From Thalassovita mangrovi (lineage in GTDB: Bacteria; Pseudomonadota; Alphaproteobacteria; Rhodobacterales; Rhodobacteraceae), in assembly GCF_009857745.1 (NCBI RefSeq), contig NZ_WWEN01000009.1:123338-187337 (forward strand): 64,000 bases of DNA, read 5' to 3'. The stretch's first letter is position 1; every line of letters begins with the position of its first letter. The notes beneath the pieces are model-generated. The model was not told the DNA's origin. It was given only the letters and a program-made list of their open reading frames with translations, and searched no databases. Of this stretch, positions 18,049 to 27,237 are shown in pieces. The translations under genes were made by a program, and so were the position numbers.

Positions 18049-18636
18049 ATGCCGATGACCGCCGAAGCCCTGATCGAACGCATCCGCGAGTTGCAGGAAC
18101 AGCTCGAAGCCGAGTTGTCCAGGCGGCGGGAGGAATTCCGCTACCGGCTGGAAAACGGCCGCGTGGTGTTCGAGGAGGAGACGCGCAAGGCGCACCGCCT
18201 GTTGCGGGTCCGGCTGTCGCGTTTCCTGGCCCGGACCCGGCCGAAAGAGGTGCTGAGCGCGCCGGTGATCTATTCGCTGATCGTGCCCTTCGTGATCCTG
18301 GACATCTTCGTGACCGTCTATCACGCGATCTGTTTCCCGATCTACGGCATCCCCAAGGTGCGGCGCCGCGACCACATCCGCGTCGACCGCCATCACCTGG
18401 CCTATCTCAACGGCATGCAGAAGCTGAACTGCGTCTATTGCGGCTATGCCAACGGGCTGATTTCCTATGTCCGCGAAATCGCCGGCCGGACCGAGGCCTA
18501 TTGGTGCCCGATCAAGCACGCGTCGCGGGTCGAGGGGCGGCACGATCATTACCACGAATTCCTCGAATACGGCGACGGCGAGGGCTGGCATGGCGGGCAG
18601 GTGCGGCCGCGGCGCGATTTGCAGGACGAGGAATGA
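18049..18636 (+). CDS. Conserved membrane protein with a Cys pair, unknown function
   Basis: A 195-residue protein. The N-terminal 70 residues form a charged helix (LIERIRELQEQLEAELSRRR), likely a short coiled coil. One or two membrane segments follow (about 75-105, VIYSLIVPFVILDIFVTVYH), and then a soluble C-terminal part with LNCVYCGYANGLISYVRE and YWCPIKHA, three or four Cys that look like a metal site. The start at 18049 has GAGG upstream; 18031 is an alternative in-frame ATG. TTGGTC and TAGGTT with a 16-base spacer lie just upstream as a possible promoter. The next gene overlaps its stop by four bases. I recognise the pattern from proteobacterial genomes but no function is known to me. 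Confidence 0.65.
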   Translation: MPMTAEALIERIRELQEQLEAELSRRREEFRYRLENGRVVFEEETRKAHRLLRVRLSRFLARTRPKEVLSAPVIYSLIVPFVILDIFVTVYHAICFPIYGIPKVRRRDHIRVDRHHLAYLNGMQKLNCVYCGYANGLISYVREIAGRTEAYWCPIKHASRVEGRHDHYHEFLEYGDGEGWHGGQVRPRRDLQDEE

Positions 18637-19025
18637 ACGCACGGGTCTGGCAGGGCCGCTGCCATTGCGGATTTGTCCGCTTCGAGGTCACGGCGGATAT
18701 CGATCACGTGCGGGTCTGCGACTGTTCCGTCTGCCACCAGCGCGGGGCGCTGAATTTCCGGGTGCCGGAAGAGGCGCTGCTGCTGCAGACCCCGCTGGAG
18801 GACTTGCGGCTGTACCAATGGGGCAGCCGGACGGCGAAGGATTATTTCTGCCCGCACTGCGGCATCCTGCCGTTCCGGCGGCCTGCGGCGCCGACGCGGC
18901 AGGAACGGGCCGAGGGGGTGGAGCCGTTCGACGGCTGGGCGATCAATACGCGGTGCCTGCAGGGGTTCGATCCGGAAACGGTGCCGGTGGTGCGGGTGCC
19001 GGGCAGTCGGATCTTGCTGGATTGA
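18633..19025 (+). CDS. GFA (glutathione-dependent formaldehyde-activating-like) family protein
   Basis: A 130-residue GFA/CENP-V domain protein. Zinc ligands are visible as CHCGFVRFEV, CDCSVCHQRG and FCPHCGILPF. GFA-family proteins bind two zincs; the founding formaldehyde-activating role does not hold for most members, so the activity is open. The ATG overlaps the preceding stop (ATGA), so it is translated with the membrane protein upstream. The zinc-binding residues are complete. A second, more distant family member occurs at 41083. Confidence 0.85.
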   Translation: MNARVWQGRCHCGFVRFEVTADIDHVRVCDCSVCHQRGALNFRVPEEALLLQTPLEDLRLYQWGSRTAKDYFCPHCGILPFRRPAAPTRQERAEGVEPFDGWAINTRCLQGFDPETVPVVRVPGSRILLD

Positions 19026-19081
19026 TGGGCGGGCCTCTGCTCAATAGAAATCCATGCCCGAAACAGCGGCGCTTCGCGCCG

Positions 19082-19217
19082 CCGGGCAGCGCCCGACCGC
19101 CCACACGGGCGGGCGCTTCGGTGATGTTCGCGCGATACTGAAACGGTGGATGTGGCGGTTGGATAAACTGCCAGTCACACAGGTTTGTGCGCCTACCCGC
19201 GGTCGGGCGCTGCCCGG
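19082..19217. repeat. Inverted repeat pair flanking a 98-bp segment
   Basis: The 19 bases at 19082-19100 (CCGGGCAGCGCCCGACCGC) recur as an exact reverse complement at 19199-19217, and a weaker match continues outward. The enclosed 98 bases hold no gene. The layout resembles a miniature inverted-repeat element or a large stem; no target duplication was found. Confidence 0.45.
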
Positions 19218-19238
19218 TTGCGTGAACAGGGGGGGAGT

Positions 19239-19257
19239 GGTGGGGTGAAACCCCACC
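19239..19257. terminator. Short hairpin downstream of irr
   Basis: GGTGGGGT at 19239-19246 pairs with ACCCCACC at 19250-19257 across a GAA loop, about 30 bases beyond the irr stop on the minus strand. No T-tract is present on either strand. Confidence 0.35.
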
Positions 19258-19287
19258 TTACGGTCAGACGGTGGGGGTGCGATCCGG

Positions 19288-19710
19288 TTATTTCCGGCGC
19301 AGCTTGATCACCACGTCGACGGTGCTGATTTCCGACCCTTCCGGCGCGTCGGGCAGTTTCGCGATCACCAGCTGGTCGCTCGGCGCGTCGGTCAGCTTGC
19401 CGTCGTCTTCCCAGAAGAAATGCGGGTGGTCGTGGGTGTTGGTGTCGAAATAGCTTTTCGACCCGTCGACGGTGACTTCCTGCATCAGGCCTGCGTCGCA
19501 GAAGGTGCGCAGCGTGTTGTAGACGGTGGCCAGCGACACGCTTTCGCCGCTTTCGCTGACGGCGGCGAACAGGCTTTCGGCGGTGACGTGGCGATGCTGG
19601 CCGTCGCCGACCAGAAGCGTTGCCAGGGTCAGCCGTTGCCGGGTCGGGCGCAACCCTGCCCCTGCCAGCCATTCAGACCCGTTTTGCGCCGCTTGCGTGG
19701 ATGCCGTCAT
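19288..19710 (-). CDS. irr: Iron response regulator Irr (Fur family)
   Basis: A 140-residue Fur-family regulator. The winged helix spans about residues 19-77 with RPTRQRLTLATLL and SLATVYNTLRTF. The dimerisation half has the His-rich stretch THDHPHFF (His93, 95, 97), typical of Irr, which senses heme supply. The GCPV-type heme regulatory motif of Bradyrhizobium Irr is absent, as in Rhizobium-type Irr. The ATG at 19710 has AAGGA eight bases upstream; a GTG at 19716 sits too close to it. It is divergent from fabA, with 171 bases between the starts. It likely controls iron and heme genes under iron limitation. Confidence 0.88.
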   Translation of the reverse strand: MTASTQAAQNGSEWLAGAGLRPTRQRLTLATLLVGDGQHRHVTAESLFAAVSESGESVSLATVYNTLRTFCDAGLMQEVTVDGSKSYFDTNTHDHPHFFWEDDGKLTDAPSDQLVIAKLPDAPEGSEISTVDVVIKLRRK

Positions 19711-19881
19711 TGTCACGTTCCTTTCCTCACAGGGTAATATAGTGGAGACAGGCCGGGGATTTCAAATGAAAATAGCTCGCATTAGCCCGCCGGTGCCTTT
19801 GCGCATGGACTTGCAGGACCGCTCCGGTGGGTGATAGAGGGAGTTGAAAGCAACAATATTTCCCGAAAGGGGGCAGCCTGC

Positions 19882-20391
19882 ATGGCCCAATATCCGAGCA
19901 GCTTCGACAAAGAAGACCTTCTGAAATGTTCCCGGGGCGAATTGTTCGGCCCCGGCAATGCGCAGCTGCCCGCGCCGCCGATGCTGATGATGGACCGGAT
20001 CACCGAGATTTCCGGCGATGGCGGTCTGCACGGCAAGGGCCATGTGGTGGCGGAATTCGACATCACGCCGGACCTGTGGTTCTTCGAGTGCCATTTCCCG
20101 GGCAATCCGATCATGCCCGGCTGCCTTGGGCTCGATGGTCTGTGGCAGCTGACCGGCTTCAACCTGGGCTGGCGCGGCTGGCTGGGTCGCGGCTATGCTC
20201 TGGGCGTGGGCGAGGTCAAGCTGACCGGCATGGTGCGCCCGGACCGCAAGATGCTGACCTACAAGGTGGACTTCACCAAGGCGATCCAGACCCGGCGGCT
20301 GACCATGGGTGTGGCCGACGGCATTGTAGAAGCCGATGGCGAGGTTATCTACCAGGTCAAGGATATGAAGGTCGCGCTGTCGGAAAGCTGA
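19882..20391 (+). CDS. fabA: 3-hydroxydecanoyl-ACP dehydratase/isomerase
   Basis: A 169-residue FabA. The catalytic region is [20 protein letters not shown], with the His in CHFPG and the Asp in LGLDGL. It dehydrates beta-hydroxyacyl-ACP and isomerises trans-2 to cis-3-decenoyl-ACP, the branch point for unsaturated fatty acids in type II synthesis. The ATG at 19882 follows GGGGGC; an upstream in-frame ATG at 19831 lacks a site. fabB and fabI follow in the same direction at 47- and 5-base gaps, forming a complete operon for anaerobic-type desaturation plus elongation. Confidence 0.96.
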   Translation: MAQYPSSFDKEDLLKCSRGELFGPGNAQLPAPPMLMMDRITEISGDGGLHGKGHVVAEFDITPDLWFFECHFPGNPIMPGCLGLDGLWQLTGFNLGWRGWLGRGYALGVGEVKLTGMVRPDRKMLTYKVDFTKAIQTRRLTMGVADGIVEADGEVIYQVKDMKVALSES

Positions 20392-20438
20392 TAAGCTGAG
20401 CGGACAGAGACCGGCTGGGGTAAAGAAGGAGAGCGCAG

Positions 20439-21668
20439 ATGCGCCGAGTAGTGGTTACCGGGATGGGCGTCGTGTCGTCCATCGGCAATAACGTCGAAGA
20501 GGTTCTGGCCTCGCTGAAAACCGGCAAGTCGGGGATCACCGCCAACGAGGCGATGATCGAACACGGCTTCCGCAGCCAGGTCGCGGGGGCGCTGAACATC
20601 GACGTCACCGAACATATCGACAAGCGCGCGCTGCGCTTCATGGGGCCGGGCGCGGCCTATGCCCATATCGCGATGCAGCAGGCGATCAAGGATGCCGGCC
20701 TGACCGAGGCCGAGATCGTCAACCCGCGCACCGGCCTGGTGGCCGGATCGGGCGGGCCGTCGACCAGCGCCATGCTGGTGGCGCATCAGACCGTGCTGGA
20801 AAAGGGCAGCCCGAAGCGGATCGGGCCGTTCGCGGTTCCCAAATGCATGTCCTCGACCATCTCGGCCAACCTGTCGACCGCGTTCAAGATCAAGGGGATC
20901 AACTATTCGATCACCTCGGCCTGTTCGACCTCGCTGCATTGCATCGGCAATGCCGCCGAACAGATCATGATGGGCAAGCAGGACGTGATGTTCGCCGGCG
21001 GTGGCGAGGAACTGGACTGGACGCTGAGCTGCCTGTTCGACGCGATGGGCGCGATGAGCTCGAAATACAACGACACGCCGGAAAAGGCCTCGCGCGCCTT
21101 CGACAAGGATCGCGACGGCTTCGTGATCTCGGGCGGCGGCGGCATCGTGGTGCTGGAAGACCTGGAACACGCGCTGGCGCGCGGCGCCAAGATCTATGCC
21201 GAGGTGACCGGTTTCGCCGCCACCTCGGATGGCCATGACATGGTCGCGCCCTCGGGCGAGGGCGGCGAACGGGCGATGCGCCTGGCGCTGTCGACCTTGG
21301 CCGAGGACCGCAAGGTCAGCTACATCAACGCGCACGGCACCTCGACACCCGTCGGCGATGTCGGCGAGGTCGAAGCGGTGCGCCGCGTTTTCGGCGACGA
21401 TTACGTGCCGCCGATTTCCTCGACCAAGTCGATGACCGGCCACAGCCAGGGCGCCACCGGCGCGCAGGAAGCGGTCTATTGCCTGCTGGCGCTGGAACAC
21501 GATTTCATCATCCCGTCGATCAATGTCGAAACGCTCGACCCGGCGATCCGGGACGGCGAGGTGGCCACCAAGCTGGTGGAAAACGCAGGGCTCGACACGG
21601 TGATGACCAACAGCTTCGGCTTTGGCGGCACCAACGGGTCGATGCTGCTGTCGAAATATCTGGGGTGA
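20439..21668 (+). CDS. fabB: 3-oxoacyl-ACP synthase I
   Basis: A 409-residue beta-ketoacyl-ACP synthase of the FabB/FabF type. The active Cys is in [11 protein letters not shown] and the two His residues are in [13 protein letters not shown] and [11 protein letters not shown]. With FabA immediately upstream it is assigned as FabB, which elongates the cis-3-decenoyl product. A good ribosome binding site (AAGGAGA) lies upstream of ATG 20439. Full length with no frame disturbance. Confidence 0.96.
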   Translation: MRRVVVTGMGVVSSIGNNVEEVLASLKTGKSGITANEAMIEHGFRSQVAGALNIDVTEHIDKRALRFMGPGAAYAHIAMQQAIKDAGLTEAEIVNPRTGLVAGSGGPSTSAMLVAHQTVLEKGSPKRIGPFAVPKCMSSTISANLSTAFKIKGINYSITSACSTSLHCIGNAAEQIMMGKQDVMFAGGGEELDWTLSCLFDAMGAMSSKYNDTPEKASRAFDKDRDGFVISGGGGIVVLEDLEHALARGAKIYAEVTGFAATSDGHDMVAPSGEGGERAMRLALSTLAEDRKVSYINAHGTSTPVGDVGEVEAVRRVFGDDYVPPISSTKSMTGHSQGATGAQEAVYCLLALEHDFIIPSINVETLDPAIRDGEVATKLVENAGLDTVMTNSFGFGGTNGSMLLSKYLG

Positions 21669-21673
21669 GCGCC

Positions 21674-22465
21674 ATGTGCGGAGTTCTGACGGGAAAACGC
21701 GGGCTGATCATGGGCGTGGCCAATGACCGGTCGATCGCCTGGGGCATCGCCAAGGCGATGTCCGAGGCGGGGGCGGAACTGGCCTTCACCTACCAGGGCG
21801 AAGCCTTCGGCAAGCGGCTGGCGCCGCTGGCGGAATCGGTGGGCTCGGACTTCATGGTCGATGTCGACGTCACCGACGAGGCGTCGCTCGAGGCGGCCTT
21901 CGGCCAGCTGTCGGCGCGCTGGCCGACGATCGATTTCGTGGTCCACGCGATCGCCTATTCCGACAAGAACGAACTGACCGGGCGTTTCATCAATACCAGC
22001 CGCGACAATTTCAAGAATTCTCTGGATATTTCCTGCTATTCCTTCATCGACGTGGCGCGGCGCGCTTACCCGATGATGAAGGAAAACGGCGGCACCCTGC
22101 TGACCCTGACCTATGGCGGGTCGAACCGGGTGACGCCGAATTACAACGTGATGGGCGTGGCCAAGGCGGCGCTGGAATCGGCGACCCGCTACCTGGCCAA
22201 CGATCTGGGCCCCGACGGGATCCGGGTGAATGCAATCTCGCCCGGTCCGATGAAGACGCTGGCGGGCGCGGCCATCGGCGGCGCGCGCAAGACCTACAAG
22301 CATACCGACCAGAACGCGCCGCTGCGCTCGAACGCGACGCTGGAAGCGGTGGGCGGCACCGCGGTCTACCTGGCTTCGGATGCGGGCGCCTTCACCACCG
22401 GCGAAATCATTCGCGTCGATGGCGGCTATCACGTGCTGGGCATGCCGCAGCCGGAAAACCTGTAA
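21674..22465 (+). CDS. fabI: Enoyl-ACP reductase (NADH)
   Basis: A 263-residue FabI of the short-chain dehydrogenase fold. It has the FabI-type cofactor loop IMGVANDRSIAWGIAKAM, the catalytic Tyr and Lys spaced Y-x6-K in YNVMGVAKAALE, and SPGPMKTLAGAAIGG. It catalyses the last reduction of each elongation cycle and is the target class of triclosan and isoniazid-like inhibitors. The start at 21674 lies 5 bases after the fabB stop, so it is co-transcribed with fabAB. Confidence 0.95.
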   Translation: MCGVLTGKRGLIMGVANDRSIAWGIAKAMSEAGAELAFTYQGEAFGKRLAPLAESVGSDFMVDVDVTDEASLEAAFGQLSARWPTIDFVVHAIAYSDKNELTGRFINTSRDNFKNSLDISCYSFIDVARRAYPMMKENGGTLLTLTYGGSNRVTPNYNVMGVAKAALESATRYLANDLGPDGIRVNAISPGPMKTLAGAAIGGARKTYKHTDQNAPLRSNATLEAVGGTAVYLASDAGAFTTGEIIRVDGGYHVLGMPQPENL

Positions 22466-22685
22466 GCGGGGGCTTCGCCTGAACGGCGAAGCGGATGGGG
22501 GCGCTGCCCCCGTCGCCCGTACCGGGCGACTCCCCCGGAGTATTTCTGCCAAGAAGAAGGGCAGCGGGCTCAGGGTTTCTTCTTGGTGAAAATACTCCCG
22601 CCGGAGGCATGCCCGAGTGAAATTGCTGCAGGCAATTTCGCGAGACATAAAGCGCGCGCCTTGGCGCGCACAATTTAGATCCGGG
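22466..22685. other. Intergenic region rich in hairpins and dispersed repeats
   Basis: Between the convergent fabI and the next minus-strand gene. It contains GGCTTCGCC-TGAA-CGGCGAAGC (near 22470), GGGGGCG-CTG-CCCCC, and CGCCCG-TAC-CGGGCG, then an inverted pair of the dispersed AAGAAGAAG/GAGTATTT repeat (22537-22560 and 22577-22598). The right end holds GCGCGCGCC-TT-GGCGCGC-like dyads. It probably works as a bidirectional transcript end. Confidence 0.55.
22537..22598. repeat. Dispersed intergenic repeat, inverted pair forming a long hairpin
   Basis: GGAGTATTTCTGCCAAGAAGAAGG (two blocks, 22537-22560) is followed by its inverted copy at 22577-22598 (TTCTTCTTGG then AAATACTCC). The two arms pair over about 20 bp with a three-base internal mismatch, around a 16-base loop. 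Single copies of the same unit lie elsewhere in the window. Confidence 0.7.
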
Positions 22686-23555
22686 TCAGAACCATTGGCC
22701 GGGTTCCATCAGCCCCAGGTCCAGCAATTGCCGCGAATGCCATTCGAACGGGGTCGAATTGTGCCAGCGGAAGCTCTGGATGTCGTAGCGCGATCCGGGA
22801 TTGCGCTTCAGCGCCTTGGCGGTGCGGAAGGAACAGATCGCGGCGGTCAGGTTGTGGTGCCAGGGACAGGAATAGGTGTTGTATTCCTCGTCGTTGAAGG
22901 TGTGGTCGTCGCGCAATTCCAGCCCCGGTTTCGATTTGAACAGCGAAATCCGGTCGATCTTGCGGCGCTTGGCGGGGATATGTTCCTCGTAGCGCCAGCG
23001 CAGCCCGCCGAAGAAATCCAGCTGCCGTTCCTTGGGATGGTTGTGATTGTCCGGATCGTTGCGCGCCAGCGCGTAATAGCCCGACTTGTCCAGATGCGCG
23101 CTGTCGAGCGAGACCGCGTTGGGGGCTTCGTCCAGGTCGGCGGCGTAGAGATCGACCACATAGGTCAGCATCGCGGCCCGCCGTTCCTCGGCGTGGAAGG
23201 CCAGCATTTCGCCCACGGTGCGGGTTTCGCAGAACGGGTAGAACAGGTATTCGGCGTTGAAGCAGTAGAACATCCACAGATCCGGCGCCGCCTCGATCAC
23301 CGCGTTGACCGCCGTCTGTACCGCCTGTTCGGCCAGCGGGTCGTAGCTGATCCGGTGCACGCTGTCGTGCAGGTCCTCGGCCAGGTCGAACGCGTCGGGC
23401 ATGAAGACCAGCGCGGTGCGGAAGCCGCTGTTGAGCTGGTGGCGGATCGTGGTGTCGATCTCGGTCTCGTCCTCGGCGAAGGTCATCGACAGCGGCCCCT
23501 GGCGCAGCGCCGCGCGGCCGCGGGACAGAAAATCCGACAGGCTGTCGTATTGCAT
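22686..23555 (-). CDS. Conserved hypothetical protein, possibly glycosyltransferase-like
   Basis: A 289-residue soluble protein. The middle part [20 protein letters not shown] has the placement of the DxD-EF segment of GT2/GT92-like transferases, but the acidic metal ligands are missing. Later landmarks are [14 protein letters not shown], a long basic stretch ([15 protein letters not shown]) and [20 protein letters not shown]. The start has AAGGGG upstream. It is divergent from miaB with 125 bases between starts. I recognise no established function; the glycosyltransferase link is a weak, fold-level guess. Confidence 0.6.
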   Translation of the reverse strand: MQYDSLSDFLSRGRAALRQGPLSMTFAEDETEIDTTIRHQLNSGFRTALVFMPDAFDLAEDLHDSVHRISYDPLAEQAVQTAVNAVIEAAPDLWMFYCFNAEYLFYPFCETRTVGEMLAFHAEERRAAMLTYVVDLYAADLDEAPNAVSLDSAHLDKSGYYALARNDPDNHNHPKERQLDFFGGLRWRYEEHIPAKRRKIDRISLFKSKPGLELRDDHTFNDEEYNTYSCPWHHNLTAAICSFRTAKALKRNPGSRYDIQSFRWHNSTPFEWHSRQLLDLGLMEPGQWF

Positions 23556-23680
23556 GCCTTACCCCTTGCCCCAAACCTTTGCCTGCTTCGGGGTCAAATT
23601 CGGCCAAATCGCCCCGCATTGCAAGTCGCCCCGGTTCTGGTATAGGACGGCGCCTTGAAACCGCGGACAGGATCAGCCCG

Positions 23681-25009
23681 ATGAGTGAGCCCAAGAAACT
23701 CTTTATCAAGACCTATGGCTGCCAGATGAACGTCTATGACAGCGAGCGCATGGCCGAAGCCATGGGCGGGTCCGGCTATGTCGAAACCGACCGGGCCGAA
23801 GACGCCGACATGATCCTGCTCAACACCTGTCACATCCGCGAAAAGGCGGCCGAGAAGGTCTATTCCGAACTGGGCCGGTTCCGCGCGCTGAAGGATGAAA
23901 AGCCCGATCTGAAGATCGGCGTCGCCGGCTGCGTCGCCCAGGCCGAGGGCGAGGAAATCATGCGCCGCCAGCCGCTGGTCGACCTGGTGGTCGGGCCGCA
24001 GTCCTATCACCGGCTGCCCGAGATGGAGGCCAAGACGCGGCAGGGGGAAAAGGCGCTCGACATCGATTTCCCCGAGGAAGACAAGTTCGAGAAGCTGAAG
24101 AACCGCCCCAAGGCGCGGCGCGCGCCGGCGGCGTTCCTGACGGTGCAGGAAGGCTGTGACAAGTTCTGCGCCTTCTGCGTGGTGCCCTATACGCGCGGCG
24201 CCGAGGTGTCCCGACCGGTGGAGCGGGTGCTGGGCGAGGCGCGCGACCTGGTCGAGCGCGGCGTGCGCGAAATCACCCTGCTGGGCCAGAACGTCAACGC
24301 CTATCACGGCGAAGGCCCGGACGGCACCTGGTCGCTGGCGCAACTGATTTGGGCGCTGAACGATATCGACGGGCTGGAGCGCATCCGCTTCACCACCTCG
24401 CACCCCAACGACATGGATGACGACCTGATCGCGGCGCATGGCGAATGCAGCAAGCTGATGCCCTACCTGCACCTGCCGGTGCAGTCGGGTAGCGACCGGA
24501 TTTTGAAGCGGATGAACCGCAGCCACACCGCCGAAAGCTATCTGAAGCTGATCGAGCGTATCCGCGCGGCACGGCCCGATATCCTGATCTCGGGCGATTT
24601 CATCGTCGGCTTCCCGGAAGAGACCGAAGAGGATTTCCAGGCCACGATGGACCTGATCCGCGCCGTCGAATACGGTCAGGCCTTCAGCTTCAAATATTCC
24701 ACCCGCCCCGGCACCCCGGCGGCGGAACGTGCCCAGGTCGACGACGCGGAAGCCAGCGACCGGCTGCAGCGGCTGCAGGCGCTGATCACTCAGCAGCAGC
24801 GCGCCGTGCAGGACAGCATGGTCGGGCGCGACGTGTCGGTGCTGTTCGAAAAGCCGGGCCGCCGCGACGGCCAGATGGTGGGCAAGTCCGATTACCTGCA
24901 CGCGGTCCATGTTACTGGCGCCGTCGAGGCCGGTATCCGGGTGGGCGATATCGCCCGGGTGCGGATCGTCGAAAGCGGCGCCAATTCGCTGGCCGGGACG
25001 CTGGTCTGA
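23681..25009 (+). CDS. miaB: tRNA-2-methylthio-N6-dimethylallyladenosine synthase
   Basis: A 442-residue radical-SAM methylthiotransferase. The N-terminal MTTase domain begins with [15 protein letters not shown] and binds the auxiliary cluster through Cys in [12 protein letters not shown] and VAGCVAQ. The radical-SAM cluster motif is [20 protein letters not shown]-terminal TRAM domain (about 375-440) binds tRNA. It adds the methylthio group to i6A37. The ATG at 23681 was chosen by family length; an upstream in-frame start would add a non-conserved tail. Confidence 0.96.
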   Translation: MSEPKKLFIKTYGCQMNVYDSERMAEAMGGSGYVETDRAEDADMILLNTCHIREKAAEKVYSELGRFRALKDEKPDLKIGVAGCVAQAEGEEIMRRQPLVDLVVGPQSYHRLPEMEAKTRQGEKALDIDFPEEDKFEKLKNRPKARRAPAAFLTVQEGCDKFCAFCVVPYTRGAEVSRPVERVLGEARDLVERGVREITLLGQNVNAYHGEGPDGTWSLAQLIWALNDIDGLERIRFTTSHPNDMDDDLIAAHGECSKLMPYLHLPVQSGSDRILKRMNRSHTAESYLKLIERIRAARPDILISGDFIVGFPEETEEDFQATMDLIRAVEYGQAFSFKYSTRPGTPAAERAQVDDAEASDRLQRLQALITQQQRAVQDSMVGRDVSVLFEKPGRRDGQMVGKSDYLHAVHVTGAVEAGIRVGDIARVRIVESGANSLAGTLV

Positions 25010-25328
25010 CCGGCCGGTTGCGGCGGGCCGGTTGCGGCGCATCCTAATTTCCTGATCCTGCAAACAGGTCCCGTTCGGCTTTCCCGTTCGGGCTTTGCTG
25101 GCCTGCCGTCGCTTGGCGGTGGGGGGCATTTCTTCGCGTTTTGATTGGCGCTGCAGTATTGTTATGGTTCAATCAGTTCGACTGGGCTGATGCGCTCTGA
25201 CGTCTTGGATATGAATTTTTAAGGTCGAAGTTTGGCTTTGGCCGTCTGTTTTTTCGGTTTGCCTGATGGGGGTCGGGTCGGGCCTGTGCCGCCGGTTTCC
25301 TCAACGCAAAACTTGAGGGAGTTGACCA
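25010..25328. other. Intergenic region with reduced GC before the RTX genes
   Basis: No gene is seen in these 319 bases. A direct repeat of GGCCGGTTGCGGCG occurs at the left end (around 25011-25038). From about 25130 the sequence becomes clearly richer in T and A than its neighbours, which continues into the first RTX coding region. It presumably carries the RTX1 promoter, but no hexamer pair stands out. Confidence 0.4.
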
Positions 25329-27152
25329 ATGACACTTGTAACTTTCTTTGAAGATCCCTCCACCCATGTAAGTTCCTACAATTTTGACTATGCCCTTGTT
25401 AATCCGGTTCTTCGCGACACTGACGGGGCGGCCAGCGAAACGGAGCTCGCTGTTATTTGGGCTGGCTGGGGCATCACCTATACCGGTTCGGGTTTTACCT
25501 ATGACGAAGAGGGATACCTGACAGCCGGCACCATGACCGGCATCGAAATTATCGACGAACTGGGGGAGCCGCTGGCTGAAATCGGCGATATCGCTTGGGG
25601 TGTTACTGATTTCCTATATGCGCAATCCCTGGCAGAGGAACCGTTCACCTATGGCGACTTCGCGGGCTTCGCCGACCTGTTTGGAACACGCTGGACGGTG
25701 GACGCAACGCAATCGGCTTTCGTGATGGATTCCTATACGGGCCCGTTTTGGTTTGTCCTGATGGGTAATGCCACTGACGGCTTTACGCTGACAGGCTCGG
25801 CAGGCGGCAGTTTCGTGGTGGCAGGTCCGGGCGACGATTTGCTAATTGGCGGACCGGAGGCCGATGGTTTTCATGGCGGTGAGGGCAACGATACGATCGA
25901 GGGCCTTGGCGGCAGCGATGATATCTCCGGTGGGGAAGGGGATGACCTGCTCCTTGGTGGCGATGGCGACGACAGGCTTCAGAGCGGCCAAATCCTGACC
26001 GAAACGGCCGGATCGGATACGTTCGATGGCGGTGACGGCTATGATGAAGCTGAAATTCTGCTTTACGACGAAAATTACAATAACCAAGCCTTCCTTTTCA
26101 CCATGTCAGGCGACGACATCATCCTGACGGTCGGCAGTGACGAAATCACCCTGCGCAATATCGAGGCCATCGATTTCAATACGTCCGGAAACGATGCGAT
26201 CGGCACGTTTCTGGTCTCGGATATCGTGTTCGATGTCGCCGCGGTTTTTGAGAAAGGCACGGAAGGCGATGACACCTTGCTGGGCGATGCCAATCACGAT
26301 TCCCTGGAAGGGGGCGCCGGGAACGATTTCCTGTCGGGCTTTGGTGGCAACGATTTCCTGCTAGGCGGGCAGGGCAGCGACACGCTGGATGGCGGCGACG
26401 GCAACGACATATTGATGAGCATCAGCCTCAGTTATGCCGGTTTAGACGGTGATGACGTGATGTATGGCGGGGCCGGCGACGACGCGCTGTCCGGCGGGGA
26501 TGGCAATGACCGCATGTTTGGCGATGACGACAACGACAGCCTTGCTGGCGACGACGGGACGGATTTGCTTGTCGGGGGCGAGGGTGACGACGAGTTGCTG
26601 GGCGGTTGGTCGGAAACCGACACCCGCGACAACATCTATGGCGGCGACGGCAACGATTACATCGACGGCGGCTACGGCAATGACGAACTGCGGGGCGATG
26701 CCGGGGCGGATACGATCAACGGCGGTTACGGGGTCGATACCGTGGTCGGCGGCGCTGGTGACGACCTGTTGGCGGGGCAGGCCTGGTCCGACCTGATCTT
26801 CGGCGGCGACGGGATGGATTTCATCAATGGCGGCTTCGGGTCCGACCGGATTAATGGGGGCGCGGGGGGCGACCATTTTTTCCACGCCGGCGTGATCGGG
26901 CACGGGTCGGACTGGATCCAGGATTACGACGCGGCCGAAGGCGACATCCTGCATTACGGCGGTTCCGGTGCCACGCTTGACCAGTTCCAGGTCAATTTTG
27001 CCGAAACCGCCGGTGCCGGCGACGCCGGGGTCGAGGAAGGCTTCGTGATCTACCGCCCGACCGGGCAGATCCTCTGGGCGCTGGTAGATGGTGCAGCGCA
27101 GGAGGAAATCAACCTGATGTTGAATGGCGTGAGTTACGACTTGCTGGCTTGA
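25329..27152 (+). CDS. RTX calcium-binding repeat protein 1
   Basis: A 607-residue secreted-type protein. Residues 1 to about 105 form a module seen in all three tandem paralogs (TYTGSGFTYD, then GTMTGIEI and a Trp-Gly motif). From about 170 to 520 there are many GGxGxDxLxGG nonapeptides (for example GGEGNDTIEG and GGDGDDRLQSG), which fold as a calcium-loaded beta roll outside the cell. A repeat-free stretch interrupts them at about 235-315. The last 85 residues contain GHGSDWIQDYDAAEGD and PTGQILWALVDGAAQEEINL and end in a hydrophobic YDLLA, as expected for a type I secretion signal. There is no N-terminal signal peptide. GC is low in the first third. No type I secretion genes lie nearby. 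Confidence 0.88.
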   Translation: MTLVTFFEDPSTHVSSYNFDYALVNPVLRDTDGAASETELAVIWAGWGITYTGSGFTYDEEGYLTAGTMTGIEIIDELGEPLAEIGDIAWGVTDFLYAQSLAEEPFTYGDFAGFADLFGTRWTVDATQSAFVMDSYTGPFWFVLMGNATDGFTLTGSAGGSFVVAGPGDDLLIGGPEADGFHGGEGNDTIEGLGGSDDISGGEGDDLLLGGDGDDRLQSGQILTETAGSDTFDGGDGYDEAEILLYDENYNNQAFLFTMSGDDIILTVGSDEITLRNIEAIDFNTSGNDAIGTFLVSDIVFDVAAVFEKGTEGDDTLLGDANHDSLEGGAGNDFLSGFGGNDFLLGGQGSDTLDGGDGNDILMSISLSYAGLDGDDVMYGGAGDDALSGGDGNDRMFGDDDNDSLAGDDGTDLLVGGEGDDELLGGWSETDTRDNIYGGDGNDYIDGGYGNDELRGDAGADTINGGYGVDTVVGGAGDDLLAGQAWSDLIFGGDGMDFINGGFGSDRINGGAGGDHFFHAGVIGHGSDWIQDYDAAEGDILHYGGSGATLDQFQVNFAETAGAGDAGVEEGFVIYRPTGQILWALVDGAAQEEINLMLNGVSYDLLA

Positions 27153-27158
27153 TTTGTG

Positions 27159-27174
27159 TTAACAGAACGTTAAC
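27159..27174. promoter_or_regulatory. CtrA-type box upstream of RTX2
   Basis: TTAA-CAGAACG-TTAA-C fits the full CtrA consensus TTAA-N7-TTAAC. It also forms an inverted repeat GTTAAC-N5-GTTAAC (27158-27174). It lies 64 bases before the RTX2 start and 7 bases after the RTX1 stop. Confidence 0.6.
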
Positions 27175-27237
27175 CTTTTCAGGCAGTAAACAGTGTCCGA
27201 GCGTTTAAAATAATATCATTTTTATAGGGGGGCTTTT

